38,968 nt of DNA from Gammaproteobacteria bacterium. GTDB lineage: Bacteria > Pseudomonadota > Gammaproteobacteria > Steroidobacterales > Rariloculaceae. A program made the translations under genes and the position numbers. The stretch is from contig JAJDWR010000005.1 of assembly GCA_022825505.1 (NCBI GenBank), positions 1 to 38,968 of the forward strand, in the 5' to 3' direction. Numbering within the stretch: position 1 is the stretch's first letter; each line of letters starts with the position of its first letter. The notes beneath the pieces were generated by a model that was not told where the DNA came from, did not search any database, and worked only from the letters and a program-made list of their open reading frames with translations. Positions 24,173 to 31,173 of the stretch are shown in pieces.

Positions 24173-25192
24173 ATGATCATCGATGCCCACGCCCATACCG
24201 CGTCCCCGCCCACCCTGGCAGCCTACAAGGCCGGTCTGCTTTCTCACCGCGGCGCCCACGGGCGGGGCAAGGTCCACTACAGCGAGGAGCAGCTACGGGC
24301 AGCCTGGCACCGCGTCGAAATGGCGCCCGCCGGGCACATGGAGCACATGGACTACTGCGGCATCGACGTGCAGCTCATTTCGCCGCGCCCGTTCCAGACC
24401 ATGCATTCGGAGAAGCCGGGCTACCTGGTGGAGTGGTACATCCACGAGGTCAACCGGATCATCCATGACAGCGCAAAGCTGTTCCCGGACAGGATCATCG
24501 GCGTGGGCGGCCTGCCCCAGCAGGCGGGCGAGCCCGTCGAGGTGGTCTTCGGGGAGATGGAGCATTGCGTGAAGGAGTACGGCTTCAAGGGGTTCCTGAT
24601 GAATCCCGACCCGTACGAGAACGACGGCAACGAGGCGCCGCGGCTGGGCGACCGCTACTGGTATCCGCTGTACGAGAAGGCCTGCGAACTGGACGTGCCG
24701 CTGCACCTGCACACCGCCGGCTCGCGGCGCCCGCAGAAGACGCCGTACAGCATGCACTTCGTCAACGAGGAAACGACGGCCGTCTACGGGCTGGTCAACT
24801 CCACGGTATTCGACGACTTTCCCGATCTGAAAATCATGTGCTCGCACGGGGGCGGCGCGATTCCCTACCAGGTCGGGCGCTTCAACGCCTCGTCGGCGCG
24901 CCGGCCCGGCGCGAGCGCCGCGACGCTCTTCCAGAGCCGCATGCGGAAGATGTACTTCGACACCGTGCTCTACTCGAAGGAAGCGCTGGAACTGCTGATC
25001 AAGGTCGTCGGCCCGGATAACCTGCTGTTCGGCTCCGAGTGCCCGGGCGTGGGGTCGTCCATCAATCCCGAGACCGGCGAGACCTATGACAAGATCGCGC
25101 CGATGATCCAGGGGTTCGACTGGCTGTCGGAGCAAGACAAGACCAAGATCTTCGAGGGCAACGCGAGACGGCTCTACAAGCTGGACGTCTGA
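24173..25192 (+). CDS. Amidohydrolase-superfamily protein, 4-oxalomesaconate hydratase (LigJ)-like
   Basis: A 339-residue cytoplasmic enzyme of the ACMSD/LigJ branch. Metal and active-site features are His6 and His8 in DAHAH, His178/His180 in PLHLHTAGS, and His225 in CSHGGG. A Glu289 in LLFGSECPG stands where most members have Asp, as also in LigJ. Long stretches such as KEYGFKGFLMNPDP, DRYWYPLYEKA and FEGNARRLYKLD follow LigJ, which hydrates 4-oxalomesaconate in protocatechuate 4,5-cleavage. No other lig-type genes are in the window, so a related but different hydratase or decarboxylase is possible. ATG 24173 is the conserved MIIDAH start; GGAG lies upstream. The 195-nt spacer before it holds no recognisable gene. 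Confidence 0.85.
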   Translation: MIIDAHAHTASPPTLAAYKAGLLSHRGAHGRGKVHYSEEQLRAAWHRVEMAPAGHMEHMDYCGIDVQLISPRPFQTMHSEKPGYLVEWYIHEVNRIIHDSAKLFPDRIIGVGGLPQQAGEPVEVVFGEMEHCVKEYGFKGFLMNPDPYENDGNEAPRLGDRYWYPLYEKACELDVPLHLHTAGSRRPQKTPYSMHFVNEETTAVYGLVNSTVFDDFPDLKIMCSHGGGAIPYQVGRFNASSARRPGASAATLFQSRMRKMYFDTVLYSKEALELLIKVVGPDNLLFGSECPGVGSSINPETGETYDKIAPMIQGFDWLSEQDKTKIFEGNARRLYKLDV

Positions 25193-25299
25193 GGGGGAAC
25201 CAGCCGGGACGCACGGCGTTCCGGCGCAGGCTCAACCGTTTTGGCATTGCGGCGGGACAGCCATTATTCTGTCCGATCCCACAAGAATCCGGAGATGTC

Positions 25300-26562
25300 A
25301 TGAGGTTCCCGATCTCGATATTGGCGCTGCTCCTGTCGGGTGGCGCCTGGGCGCAGACGATCATTCACGCCGGGCAACTGTTCGACTCGGCCGCAGGCGT
25401 TGTGATTGACGCAGCAACCATCGTGGTGGAGGGCGAGCGCATCGCGGTCGTGCAAACGGGCTACGCGGGCGAGCCGGACATCGATCTGACCGAAGCCTTC
25501 GTCATGCCCGGCTGGATCGACATGCACGTGCATATCGGCGGCGAACTGAGTCCCGACAGTTTCGTCGAGGAATTCACCCTGGAACCTGCGGACCTGGCGT
25601 TGCGGGCGGTTCCTTATGCGGAACGGACCCTGATGGCGGGCTTCACCACCGTACGGGATCTGGGCACCGACCACCTCGTGGCCCAGTCGGTCCGCCGCGC
25701 GGTCGCCGAAGGCCACATCGTCGGGCCGCGCATTTTCACCGCCGGCAAGAGTCTCGCCACCACCGGGGGACACGCGGACCCCACCAACGGCGTCAACACA
25801 GCGTTGCGCGGCGATCCGGGTCCCGCGGAAGGGGTCGTCAACGGCATCGACGACGCCTACGAGGCCGTGCGCGCCCGCTACAAGGAAGGATCGGACCTGA
25901 TCAAGATCACCGCCACCGGCGGCGTGCTCAGTCAGGCCGCCAGCGGCGAGAACCCGCAGTTCACCGAGGCGGAAATCGGCGCCATCGTCGCCGCGGCCCG
26001 GGACTACGGTTACCGCGTGGCCGCCCACGCTCACGGTACCGAAGGCATGCGTCGTGCGGTGGTTGCCGGCGTCGATTCCATCGAGCACGGCACGTTCATG
26101 TCCGCCGAGGTGATGGAGCTGATGAAGGAGCGCGGCACCTGGTACGTGCCGACCATCAGCGCCGGCGTATTCGTAGGCGAGCAGGCCAAGGTCGAAGGCT
26201 ATTTTTCCGAGCTGGTACGCCCCAAGGCGGCGGCGATCGGCCCGCAGATTTTCCACACCTTCGCTCAGGCATACCGGGCCGGCGTCCCGATCGCATTCGG
26301 CACCGACACCGGCGTCTCACCCCACGGCGACAACTGGCGCGAATTCGTCTACATGGTGGAAGCGGGCATGCCGGCCACGGAGGCGATCGTGAGCGCGACC
26401 AGGAGCGCGGCGGTGCTGCTGAACCAATGGGAAAACCTGGGCTCCATCGAGCCGGGCAAGTACGCGGACATCGTCGCGGTACCCGGCGACCCCCGCGAGG
26501 ACGTGGAGGAATTCGGACGGGTGCACTTCGTGATGAAGGGCGGCGAAGTGTTCGGGCAGTGA
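25300..26562 (+). CDS. Exported metal-dependent amidohydrolase (prolidase/imidazolonepropionase-like)
   Basis: A 420-residue amidohydrolase with a signal peptide ending at AWAQ (residue 19). The binuclear centre is intact: HVH (His76, His78), carbamylated Lys202 in DLIKITATGG, His243/His245 in AAHAHG, His263 in SIEHGT, and Asp336 in FGTDTGVSPHG. The C-terminal strand GSIEPGKYADIVAVPGDP returns to the small beta domain. This exported group includes Xaa-Pro or Xaa-Arg dipeptidases and other hydrolases; the substrate is unknown. ATG 25300 follows CCGGAG. It is 107 nt downstream of the LigJ-like gene on the same strand; a shared pathway is not evident, because one is exported and the other is not. 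Confidence 0.92.
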   Translation: MRFPISILALLLSGGAWAQTIIHAGQLFDSAAGVVIDAATIVVEGERIAVVQTGYAGEPDIDLTEAFVMPGWIDMHVHIGGELSPDSFVEEFTLEPADLALRAVPYAERTLMAGFTTVRDLGTDHLVAQSVRRAVAEGHIVGPRIFTAGKSLATTGGHADPTNGVNTALRGDPGPAEGVVNGIDDAYEAVRARYKEGSDLIKITATGGVLSQAASGENPQFTEAEIGAIVAAARDYGYRVAAHAHGTEGMRRAVVAGVDSIEHGTFMSAEVMELMKERGTWYVPTISAGVFVGEQAKVEGYFSELVRPKAAAIGPQIFHTFAQAYRAGVPIAFGTDTGVSPHGDNWREFVYMVEAGMPATEAIVSATRSAAVLLNQWENLGSIEPGKYADIVAVPGDPREDVEEFGRVHFVMKGGEVFGQ

Positions 26563-26592
26563 CTTGGTTGCGGTTCCGCAAAGTCCTGGACT

Positions 26593-26668
26593 TGGTGCCG
26601 GCAGAGAGACTCGAACTCCCGACCTGAGGTTTACAAAACCCCTGCTCTACCAACTGAGCTATACCGGC
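26593..26668 (-). tRNA. tRNA-Thr(TGT)
   Basis: A complete 76-nt minus-strand tRNA beginning GCCGGTATAGCTCAG and ending GGCACCA. Anticodon loop TTTGTAA gives anticodon TGT (reads ACA). A seven-pair acceptor stem, T-loop GAGTTCGAGTC and encoded CCA are present. Its anticodon matches thrU, the first tRNA of the enterobacterial thrU-tyrU-glyT-thrT-tufB operon. The other three tRNAs and tuf are about 26 kb away on the same strand. It follows the exported methyltransferase gene by about 120 nt. Confidence 0.97.
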
Positions 26669-26689
26669 ACGGCACTGAAGCACGGCATG

Positions 26690-26721
26690 GAGCGGTGCGC
26701 GCGTTGACGCGTACACCGCTC
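26690..26721. other. Imperfect 15-bp inverted repeat upstream of tRNA-Thr(TGT)
   Basis: 26690-26704 and 26707-26721 (GAGCGGTG...CACCGCTC) form a long stem with two mismatches and a 2-nt loop. It lies between the methyltransferase stop and the tRNA. It could be a terminator without a U-tract, a processing signal or a regulator site. Structure seen; function unknown. Confidence 0.45.
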
Positions 26722-26789
26722 GCTTCGATTGTTGCGGGAAAACGGGAGTCCCGGCTCGCCGGCGTTCCCGCTGGCTTTCGCCTCCGAGG

Positions 26790-27521
26790 CTATTCCGGTT
26801 TCCTAGCCCTGAACAGCATCCTGTCGGTTACGCCCTGGATCGCCGGGTCGAAGACGCGCAGGGTGTGATCGTCATCCGGATTCATCAGGATGTCCGACTC
26901 GGCCTCGATCGTGAAACCGGCCTGGGCGATCAACTCCCGGGCCTTGGACGCTTCCATGCGGTGCAGTTCGGCGTTGTCCTGGCCGGCGATGCCCGTGTGG
27001 TCCACGATCCCGAAGACACCGCCGGGCGCGAGCGCGTCGTAGATGCCGCCGAGGAACGCCAATCCGGCTTCGTCACCGCGATTGGCCATGTCGTGCAGGT
27101 TCAGCGCGGTAAACGCTGCGTCCGCGGGCGCGGGCAGGTCGATGGCCGAACCCTCGGTGTAGATCACCTCCACGTTGCCCAGGCGCTCCGCACGGGCCGC
27201 CGCCATTTCGCCCACGCGCTCCTGAAAGCGCGCCGCGTTCTGGGAGTAGACGGTGCCTTCCGGTCCCACGGCGGCCGACAGCACTTCGGTGTACCAACCA
27301 CCGCCCGCGATGGCTTCAAGCACGGTCATGCCTTCCCCGATGCCGACGAAGTCGAGCACCTCGGCGGGCATTCGGGACGCATCCCGTTCCTTTTCTTCGG
27401 CCGGGCGTTCCTCGGCCATCAGAGCCATCTGGAATCCCGGCGCCAATTGCGCCCAAGCGCCGCCGGCAAACATTGCCGCGCAAGCCGTTACGGCGATCAG
27501 CAATCCCTTTCTCGTCCTCAT
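26790..27521 (-). CDS. Class I SAM-dependent methyltransferase with a Sec signal peptide
   Basis: A 243-residue protein. The first 24 residues (MRTRKGLLIAVTACAAMFAG, ending GAWA before Gln) form a typical export signal. The rest is a Rossmann methyltransferase: an AdoMet motif I variant VLEAIAGGGWYTEVLSAAVG, acidic VYSQNA, LNLHDM, and LAPGGVFGIVDHTG as post-motif III. S-adenosylmethionine is cytosolic, so export of a methyltransferase-like fold is odd; either the fold has been reused or the leader is a membrane anchor. GGGGAG precedes ATG 27521; an in-frame ATG 27 nt upstream overlaps that Shine-Dalgarno. It lies 51 nt after ddl on the same strand. Confidence 0.85.
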   Translation of the reverse strand: MRTRKGLLIAVTACAAMFAGGAWAQLAPGFQMALMAEERPAEEKERDASRMPAEVLDFVGIGEGMTVLEAIAGGGWYTEVLSAAVGPEGTVYSQNAARFQERVGEMAAARAERLGNVEVIYTEGSAIDLPAPADAAFTALNLHDMANRGDEAGLAFLGGIYDALAPGGVFGIVDHTGIAGQDNAELHRMEASKARELIAQAGFTIEAESDILMNPDDDHTLRVFDPAIQGVTDRMLFRARKPE

Positions 27522-27572
27522 GATCCTGTTCTCCCCAAAAATAACCATTGATCCGCGTGGAAACGGGTTAGT

Positions 27573-28691
27573 TTACACGACGCCGCCGCTCCGCAGTTCC
27601 AGCGCGAGTTCCAGCAAGCGGTCGATCAACTGACTGTACGCGATGCCGCTCGCTTCCCAGAGCCGGGGATACATGCTGGTCTCCGTGAACCCCGGCATGG
27701 TGTTGATTTCGCTGATGTAAGCCTTGTTCGTGCCCCGCTCCAGGAGAAAGTCCACGCGGGCGATCCCGCTGCAGGCCAGGGCTTCGAACGACTTCACCGC
27801 CAACGCCTGAAGTTCCCGTGTCAACGAGTCGTCCAGCGCTGCCGGAATCATCAGCTCGGTGGCATCGTCGAAGTACTTCGCCTTGTAGTCGTAGAAGTCC
27901 CGGTGCGAACGGATTTCCCCGGCAACGGACGCTTGCGGATCGCTGTTGCCCAGGATCGCGATCTCGATCTCGCGGGCGTCGATGCCAGGCTCCACCAGCA
28001 GCCGCTCGTCATATCGCGCCGCGAGGTCGAGGCCTGCGGCCAGTTCCTCGCGGCTGCCGACTTTGGAGATGCCCACGCTGGAGCCGAGGTTGGCGGGTTT
28101 CACGAAAAGGGGATAGGAGAACGAGGACTCGATATCCGACAGGAGACGTCGGCGCTGACCTTGCGATTTGCTGCGCTGACGCTGCGATCTGCCGCGCTTA
28201 TCATGCCATCTGCTCCGCTGCACCATGATCCATGGCAACGTCGGTATCGAATTGGACCGGAATACGTCCTTGGCCAGTCCCTTGTCCATGGCCACGGCAC
28301 TGGCCGCGACGCCGCATCCCACGTAGGGCACACCGCAGAACTCCAGCAGGCCCTGAAGCGTGCCGTCCTCGCCCATGGGGCCGTGCAGGAGCGGCAGGAC
28401 CACGTCGACATCGGCGTTCGACAACAGGGAAAGAGCTTCGGACAGGGCGCCGATGGCGTCCGCGGACGTGTCTGGAACACTCTGGACGTGGCCTGCCTCG
28501 GCGTCGCGGGAAAGCTGCTCCAGGATATTTTCGCCCACGGCCCATCTGCCGGTCCTGGATATGCCGATCGGCACGACATCGTAACGTGTGGTGTCGATGG
28601 CGCCGAGCACGCCCCTGGCGGTCAGCAGGCTGATGTCATGTTCGCCGGATGTTCCGCCGAAGATGACGCCGATGCGCAGTCGCCGGGACAT
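27573..28691 (-). CDS. ddl: D-alanine--D-alanine ligase with a repetitive insertion
   Basis: A 372-residue ATP-grasp ligase that makes D-Ala-D-Ala for peptidoglycan in the cytoplasm. Landmarks are IGVIFGGTSGEHDISLLTAR (7-26), LPLLHGPMGEDGTLQG, the VKPANLGSSVGISK loop (197-210), FYDYKAKYFDDATELMIPA (omega loop), RVDFLLERG and the metal/phosphate site EINTMPGFTETSMYP. Wording is of the DdlA/Van-like class. Between PWIMVQ and SDIESSFSYPLF, residues 158-185 are a basic, repetitive insert (QRSRWHD, KRGRSQR, QRSKSQG) encoded by 21-nt tandem repeats; it replaces a short acidic linker. The frame is intact, so the gene is probably functional. Start ATG 28691-28689. Confidence 0.95.
   Translation of the reverse strand: MSRRLRIGVIFGGTSGEHDISLLTARGVLGAIDTTRYDVVPIGISRTGRWAVGENILEQLSRDAEAGHVQSVPDTSADAIGALSEALSLLSNADVDVVLPLLHGPMGEDGTLQGLLEFCGVPYVGCGVAASAVAMDKGLAKDVFRSNSIPTLPWIMVQRSRWHDKRGRSQRQRSKSQGQRRRLLSDIESSFSYPLFVKPANLGSSVGISKVGSREELAAGLDLAARYDERLLVEPGIDAREIEIAILGNSDPQASVAGEIRSHRDFYDYKAKYFDDATELMIPAALDDSLTRELQALAVKSFEALACSGIARVDFLLERGTNKAYISEINTMPGFTETSMYPRLWEASGIAYSQLIDRLLELALELRSGGVV
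28152..28214 (-). repeat. Three 21-nt tandem repeats inside ddl
   Basis: Units 28152-28172, 28173-28193 and 28194-28214 each begin GCGCT and end with a TGC(T/C) on the plus strand (e.g. GCGCTGAC...CTGCGATCTGCC). They encode heptads rich in Arg, Ser and Gln within D-Ala-D-Ala ligase. A decayed fourth unit (CCGCTG) follows. Because 21 is a multiple of three, copy-number change keeps the frame. Confidence 0.85.
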
Positions 28692-28703
28692 GGCTCAAGC
28701 GCC

Positions 28704-28720
28704 CCCGGGCGCCGCCCGGG
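28704..28720. other. Hairpin in the coaX-ddl spacer
   Basis: CCCGGGC (28704-28710) pairs perfectly with GCCCGGG (28714-28720) around a 3-nt loop, just upstream of the ddl start. There is no T-tract. It might slow ddl translation or mark an RNA-processing site. Confidence 0.35.
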
Positions 28721-28807
28721 CAACGGTTGTTGCAGGGAAACCGGGCCGCACTCCAATCATGGCGCGAATGATAACGGTAATATCGTCATCAACCTACCCG
28801 GAATCCT

Positions 28808-29584
28808 TCACTGGTCGAGCGGGCGGAGATCCAGCGCGCCGGCGATGCAGCCCAGCCCCTCGAGCACGAGGTGGGGGCGGTACTCGCAGCGCGTTTCCAG
28901 CCACGAAGACAGCCCGGTGGCGTCACCGCCGGTCAGGTAGACCGGCGGCCGTTCGTCCAGTTCGCCGGCGACGGCGGACACTGCCCGGTCCAGCGCCCCG
29001 GCAAGACCCAGCATCGCGCCCCTGGCCACTGCCTCGTCGGTGCTGGTTCCGAGCACGTCGGCTCCGCGGGCCGGCCGGGTACGGCCGCCGGTTTCGCCGA
29101 TACCGCTGGTCTGCCGATCCAGCGCCGTGGCGATGACCTTCGGACCGGCGAGAATCAGGCCGCCCAGGTGGCGTCCGCGCGGGTCGACCGCATCCAGGGT
29201 GACGGCCGTCCCGGCATCGATCACGCAAGCCGCGCCGCGCGCGAGCCGAAAGCCTGCGATCAATGCAACCCATCGGTCCGAACCCATCCGCGACGGGTCA
29301 GCGTAGGCGCAACGCACGCCGTGTCCGTGATGTTCGGTGGTCACGAACTCCGGGACCCGGCCCCAGCGCTGCTTCACCATCTCCGTGAAGGCCGACACGA
29401 AACCCTCTCCCGCCACGTCGACGGCCACTACGCGATCCGGCCGCCCCGGCGCCGCTTTGGCCAGCGATTCCAGGGCGGCCGCCGGAATCCGTTTGTGGAC
29501 GGCTTCACCGGGATCGATCAAGCGCCGCCCGGATACATACGCCCACTTGATTCGGGTATTGCCGATGTCCACGACGAGAATCAT
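28808..29584 (-). CDS. coaX: Type III pantothenate kinase
   Basis: A 258-residue kinase that phosphorylates pantothenate, the first step of coenzyme A synthesis. The type III (acetate/sugar-kinase fold) signature is complete: DIGNTRIKW (6-14), GSDRW (101-105) with catalytic Asp103, DAGTAVTLD (123-131), and GGLILAG (141-147). It lies 67 nt downstream of birA; birA-coaX pairing is common in gammaproteobacteria such as Pseudomonas, where the pair precedes the tRNA-tuf operon. Here the next genes are ddl, the exported methyltransferase and tRNA-Thr(TGT). The start ATG 29584-29582 is the conserved MILVVDIGNT. Confidence 0.97.
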   Translation of the reverse strand: MILVVDIGNTRIKWAYVSGRRLIDPGEAVHKRIPAAALESLAKAAPGRPDRVVAVDVAGEGFVSAFTEMVKQRWGRVPEFVTTEHHGHGVRCAYADPSRMGSDRWVALIAGFRLARGAACVIDAGTAVTLDAVDPRGRHLGGLILAGPKVIATALDRQTSGIGETGGRTRPARGADVLGTSTDEAVARGAMLGLAGALDRAVSAVAGELDERPPVYLTGGDATGLSSWLETRCEYRPHLVLEGLGCIAGALDLRPLDQ

Positions 29585-29651
29585 CGCCCGGATGCCCCCG
29601 CGACCGGCGCGACATGGGCCATCGCGGTGTTGCCGATGCCCACGGCGAGAA

Positions 29652-30473
29652 TCATCGGCGGGGCCTTACCGTGACATCCCCGGCAACGATCCGGCGCCTG
29701 CCATCCCCGGTCATCAGAATCAGCGCGCCACTGGGATCCACGCCTTCGGCCGTTCCCGACAGGCGGTTCGAACCGTCGCTGACGGTCACGGGCCGACGCT
29801 TCAGGTAGTCTGCCTCGCGATACGCGACCCGGTACGCCGCGAATCCCGATCTTTCGAAAGTCCCGAACATTCCGAAGTAACCCTCGATCAGGCGGGCAGC
29901 CAATTCATTCCGCAGCGGCGGGCGGCCCGCTGTCATCATCGCCATGTCGATTGCGCTGCCAGGCCGCTCGCCGAGGTTCCAGAGCGTCTCGTCGTCCATG
30001 GACACGTTCAGCCCCAACCCCACGACAACATGGCAGGAACCGCCCGGCCTGGACGCGGTCTCCACCAGGATGCCGCCGAGTTTTCGGTCGGCCCACACCA
30101 GGTCGTTGGGCCACTTGAGCGCCGGCGCACGGCCGCTCGCCGCCCTTATGGCCTGTCGCGCGACTACACCCGCTGCCAGCGAGAGCGCGGACAGGTCGCC
30201 CGGCGCCTCCGCGAAGGACCAACCCACGGACAGCGCGATGCCGCTGCGCGGCGGCATGTTCCACGTTCTGCCCCATCGGCCGCGGCCGGCGCGCTGGAAT
30301 TCGGCCAGTGCCGCCGTGAGGTTGCCCGGAGCCGGCGCGGGCGCTGCGAGCAGACAGGCGTTGGTGGAACCCAGTTCTGCAAAGACCTCCAGACGGGCAA
30401 TTTGCTGCAGAACACCGGCGCCGATCCCGGAGCGGATCAGGTCGGCGTCAAGGGGTTCGAGCGGTTGCGGCAT
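29652..30473 (-). CDS. birA: Biotin--[acetyl-CoA-carboxylase] ligase without DNA-binding domain
   Basis: A 273-residue biotin protein ligase that attaches biotin to the acetyl-CoA carboxylase carrier protein. Motifs are GSTN (35-38), the biotinyl-AMP loop GRGRWGR (63-69), LKWPNDLVW (119-127), and KLGGILVE with the catalytic-type Lys131. The C-terminal SH3-like domain ends SGALILMTGDGRRRIVAGDV. There is no N-terminal winged helix, so it is a monofunctional ligase that cannot act as the bio operon repressor. The start ATG 30473-30471 lies 10 nt after the plsY stop; an upstream in-frame start would overlap plsY. It is part of plsY-birA-coaX. Confidence 0.95.
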   Translation of the reverse strand: MPQPLEPLDADLIRSGIGAGVLQQIARLEVFAELGSTNACLLAAPAPAPGNLTAALAEFQRAGRGRWGRTWNMPPRSGIALSVGWSFAEAPGDLSALSLAAGVVARQAIRAASGRAPALKWPNDLVWADRKLGGILVETASRPGGSCHVVVGLGLNVSMDDETLWNLGERPGSAIDMAMMTAGRPPLRNELAARLIEGYFGMFGTFERSGFAAYRVAYREADYLKRRPVTVSDGSNRLSGTAEGVDPSGALILMTGDGRRRIVAGDVTVRPRR

Positions 30474-30483
30474 GTCCGGTGCG

Positions 30484-31122
30484 CTATCGGCGCATGCGCA
30501 GCAGGTTGGCGCGGTGCTCGGTGCCGGCAAGGATTCGCTGGAGATTCTCCCGGTGCGTGTAGGTAATGATCACGGCCACCCAGGCGGCAAAGATGAACAG
30601 GCCGAACTCCTCCGGCAGGGCCGTCAATCCGAAATACACCGGCGCGGCCACCGCGACGCTCACCGTCGCCAGGCCGACGTAGTGCGTGACCGCGATGACG
30701 GCCAGCCACAGGACCACCGCGGGCAGGGCGATCGGCGGCGCCACCACGAACAGCACGCCGATGGCGGTGGCCCCGCCCTTGCCGCCTCGAAAACCGTGCC
30801 AGAGCGGATAGACATGACCGAGGATCGCCGCGGCGGCGACGCTGTAGCGGATCAGATCCCGGCTGACCTGCGGATCGATGCCCACCCCGGGTATGTCGAG
30901 CGCGGGCAGCAGCGCCACCGGAAGGATGCCCTTGCCGACGTCAATGAACATGACCCAGAAGGCGAAAGCAAAACCCTGGGTCCGAAGCGCGTTGGTGCCG
31001 CCGGGATTGCGGCTGCCGAACCTGCGGATATCGACGCCGCCGCGAAGCCGCCCCATCACCAGGGCGCCGAGCACGGAGCCCAGCAGGTACGCAGCGGTAA
31101 ACTTCAAACCCAACTCGATCAT
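30484..31122 (-). CDS. plsY: Acyl-phosphate glycerol-3-phosphate acyltransferase
   Basis: A 212-residue inner-membrane enzyme that transfers an acyl group from acyl-phosphate to glycerol-3-phosphate, the first acylation in phospholipid synthesis. The three cytoplasmic motifs are present: SRNPGGTN (37-44), GHVYPLWHGFRGGKGGATA (102-120), and the late THRENLQRILAGTEHR. Hydrophobic segments between them suit seven membrane spans. It is slightly longer than many PlsY proteins. It precedes birA by 10 nt, so the two are surely co-transcribed. The 51-nt gap to the M61 peptidase upstream suggests the operon may start further up. Confidence 0.96.
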   Translation of the reverse strand: MIELGLKFTAAYLLGSVLGALVMGRLRGGVDIRRFGSRNPGGTNALRTQGFAFAFWVMFIDVGKGILPVALLPALDIPGVGIDPQVSRDLIRYSVAAAAILGHVYPLWHGFRGGKGGATAIGVLFVVAPPIALPAVVLWLAVIAVTHYVGLATVSVAVAAPVYFGLTALPEEFGLFIFAAWVAVIITYTHRENLQRILAGTEHRANLLRMRR

Positions 31123-31173
31123 GCCCGAAGACCCACCGGGACACCCGGCGCGATTCTATCACCGCAACTGCGG

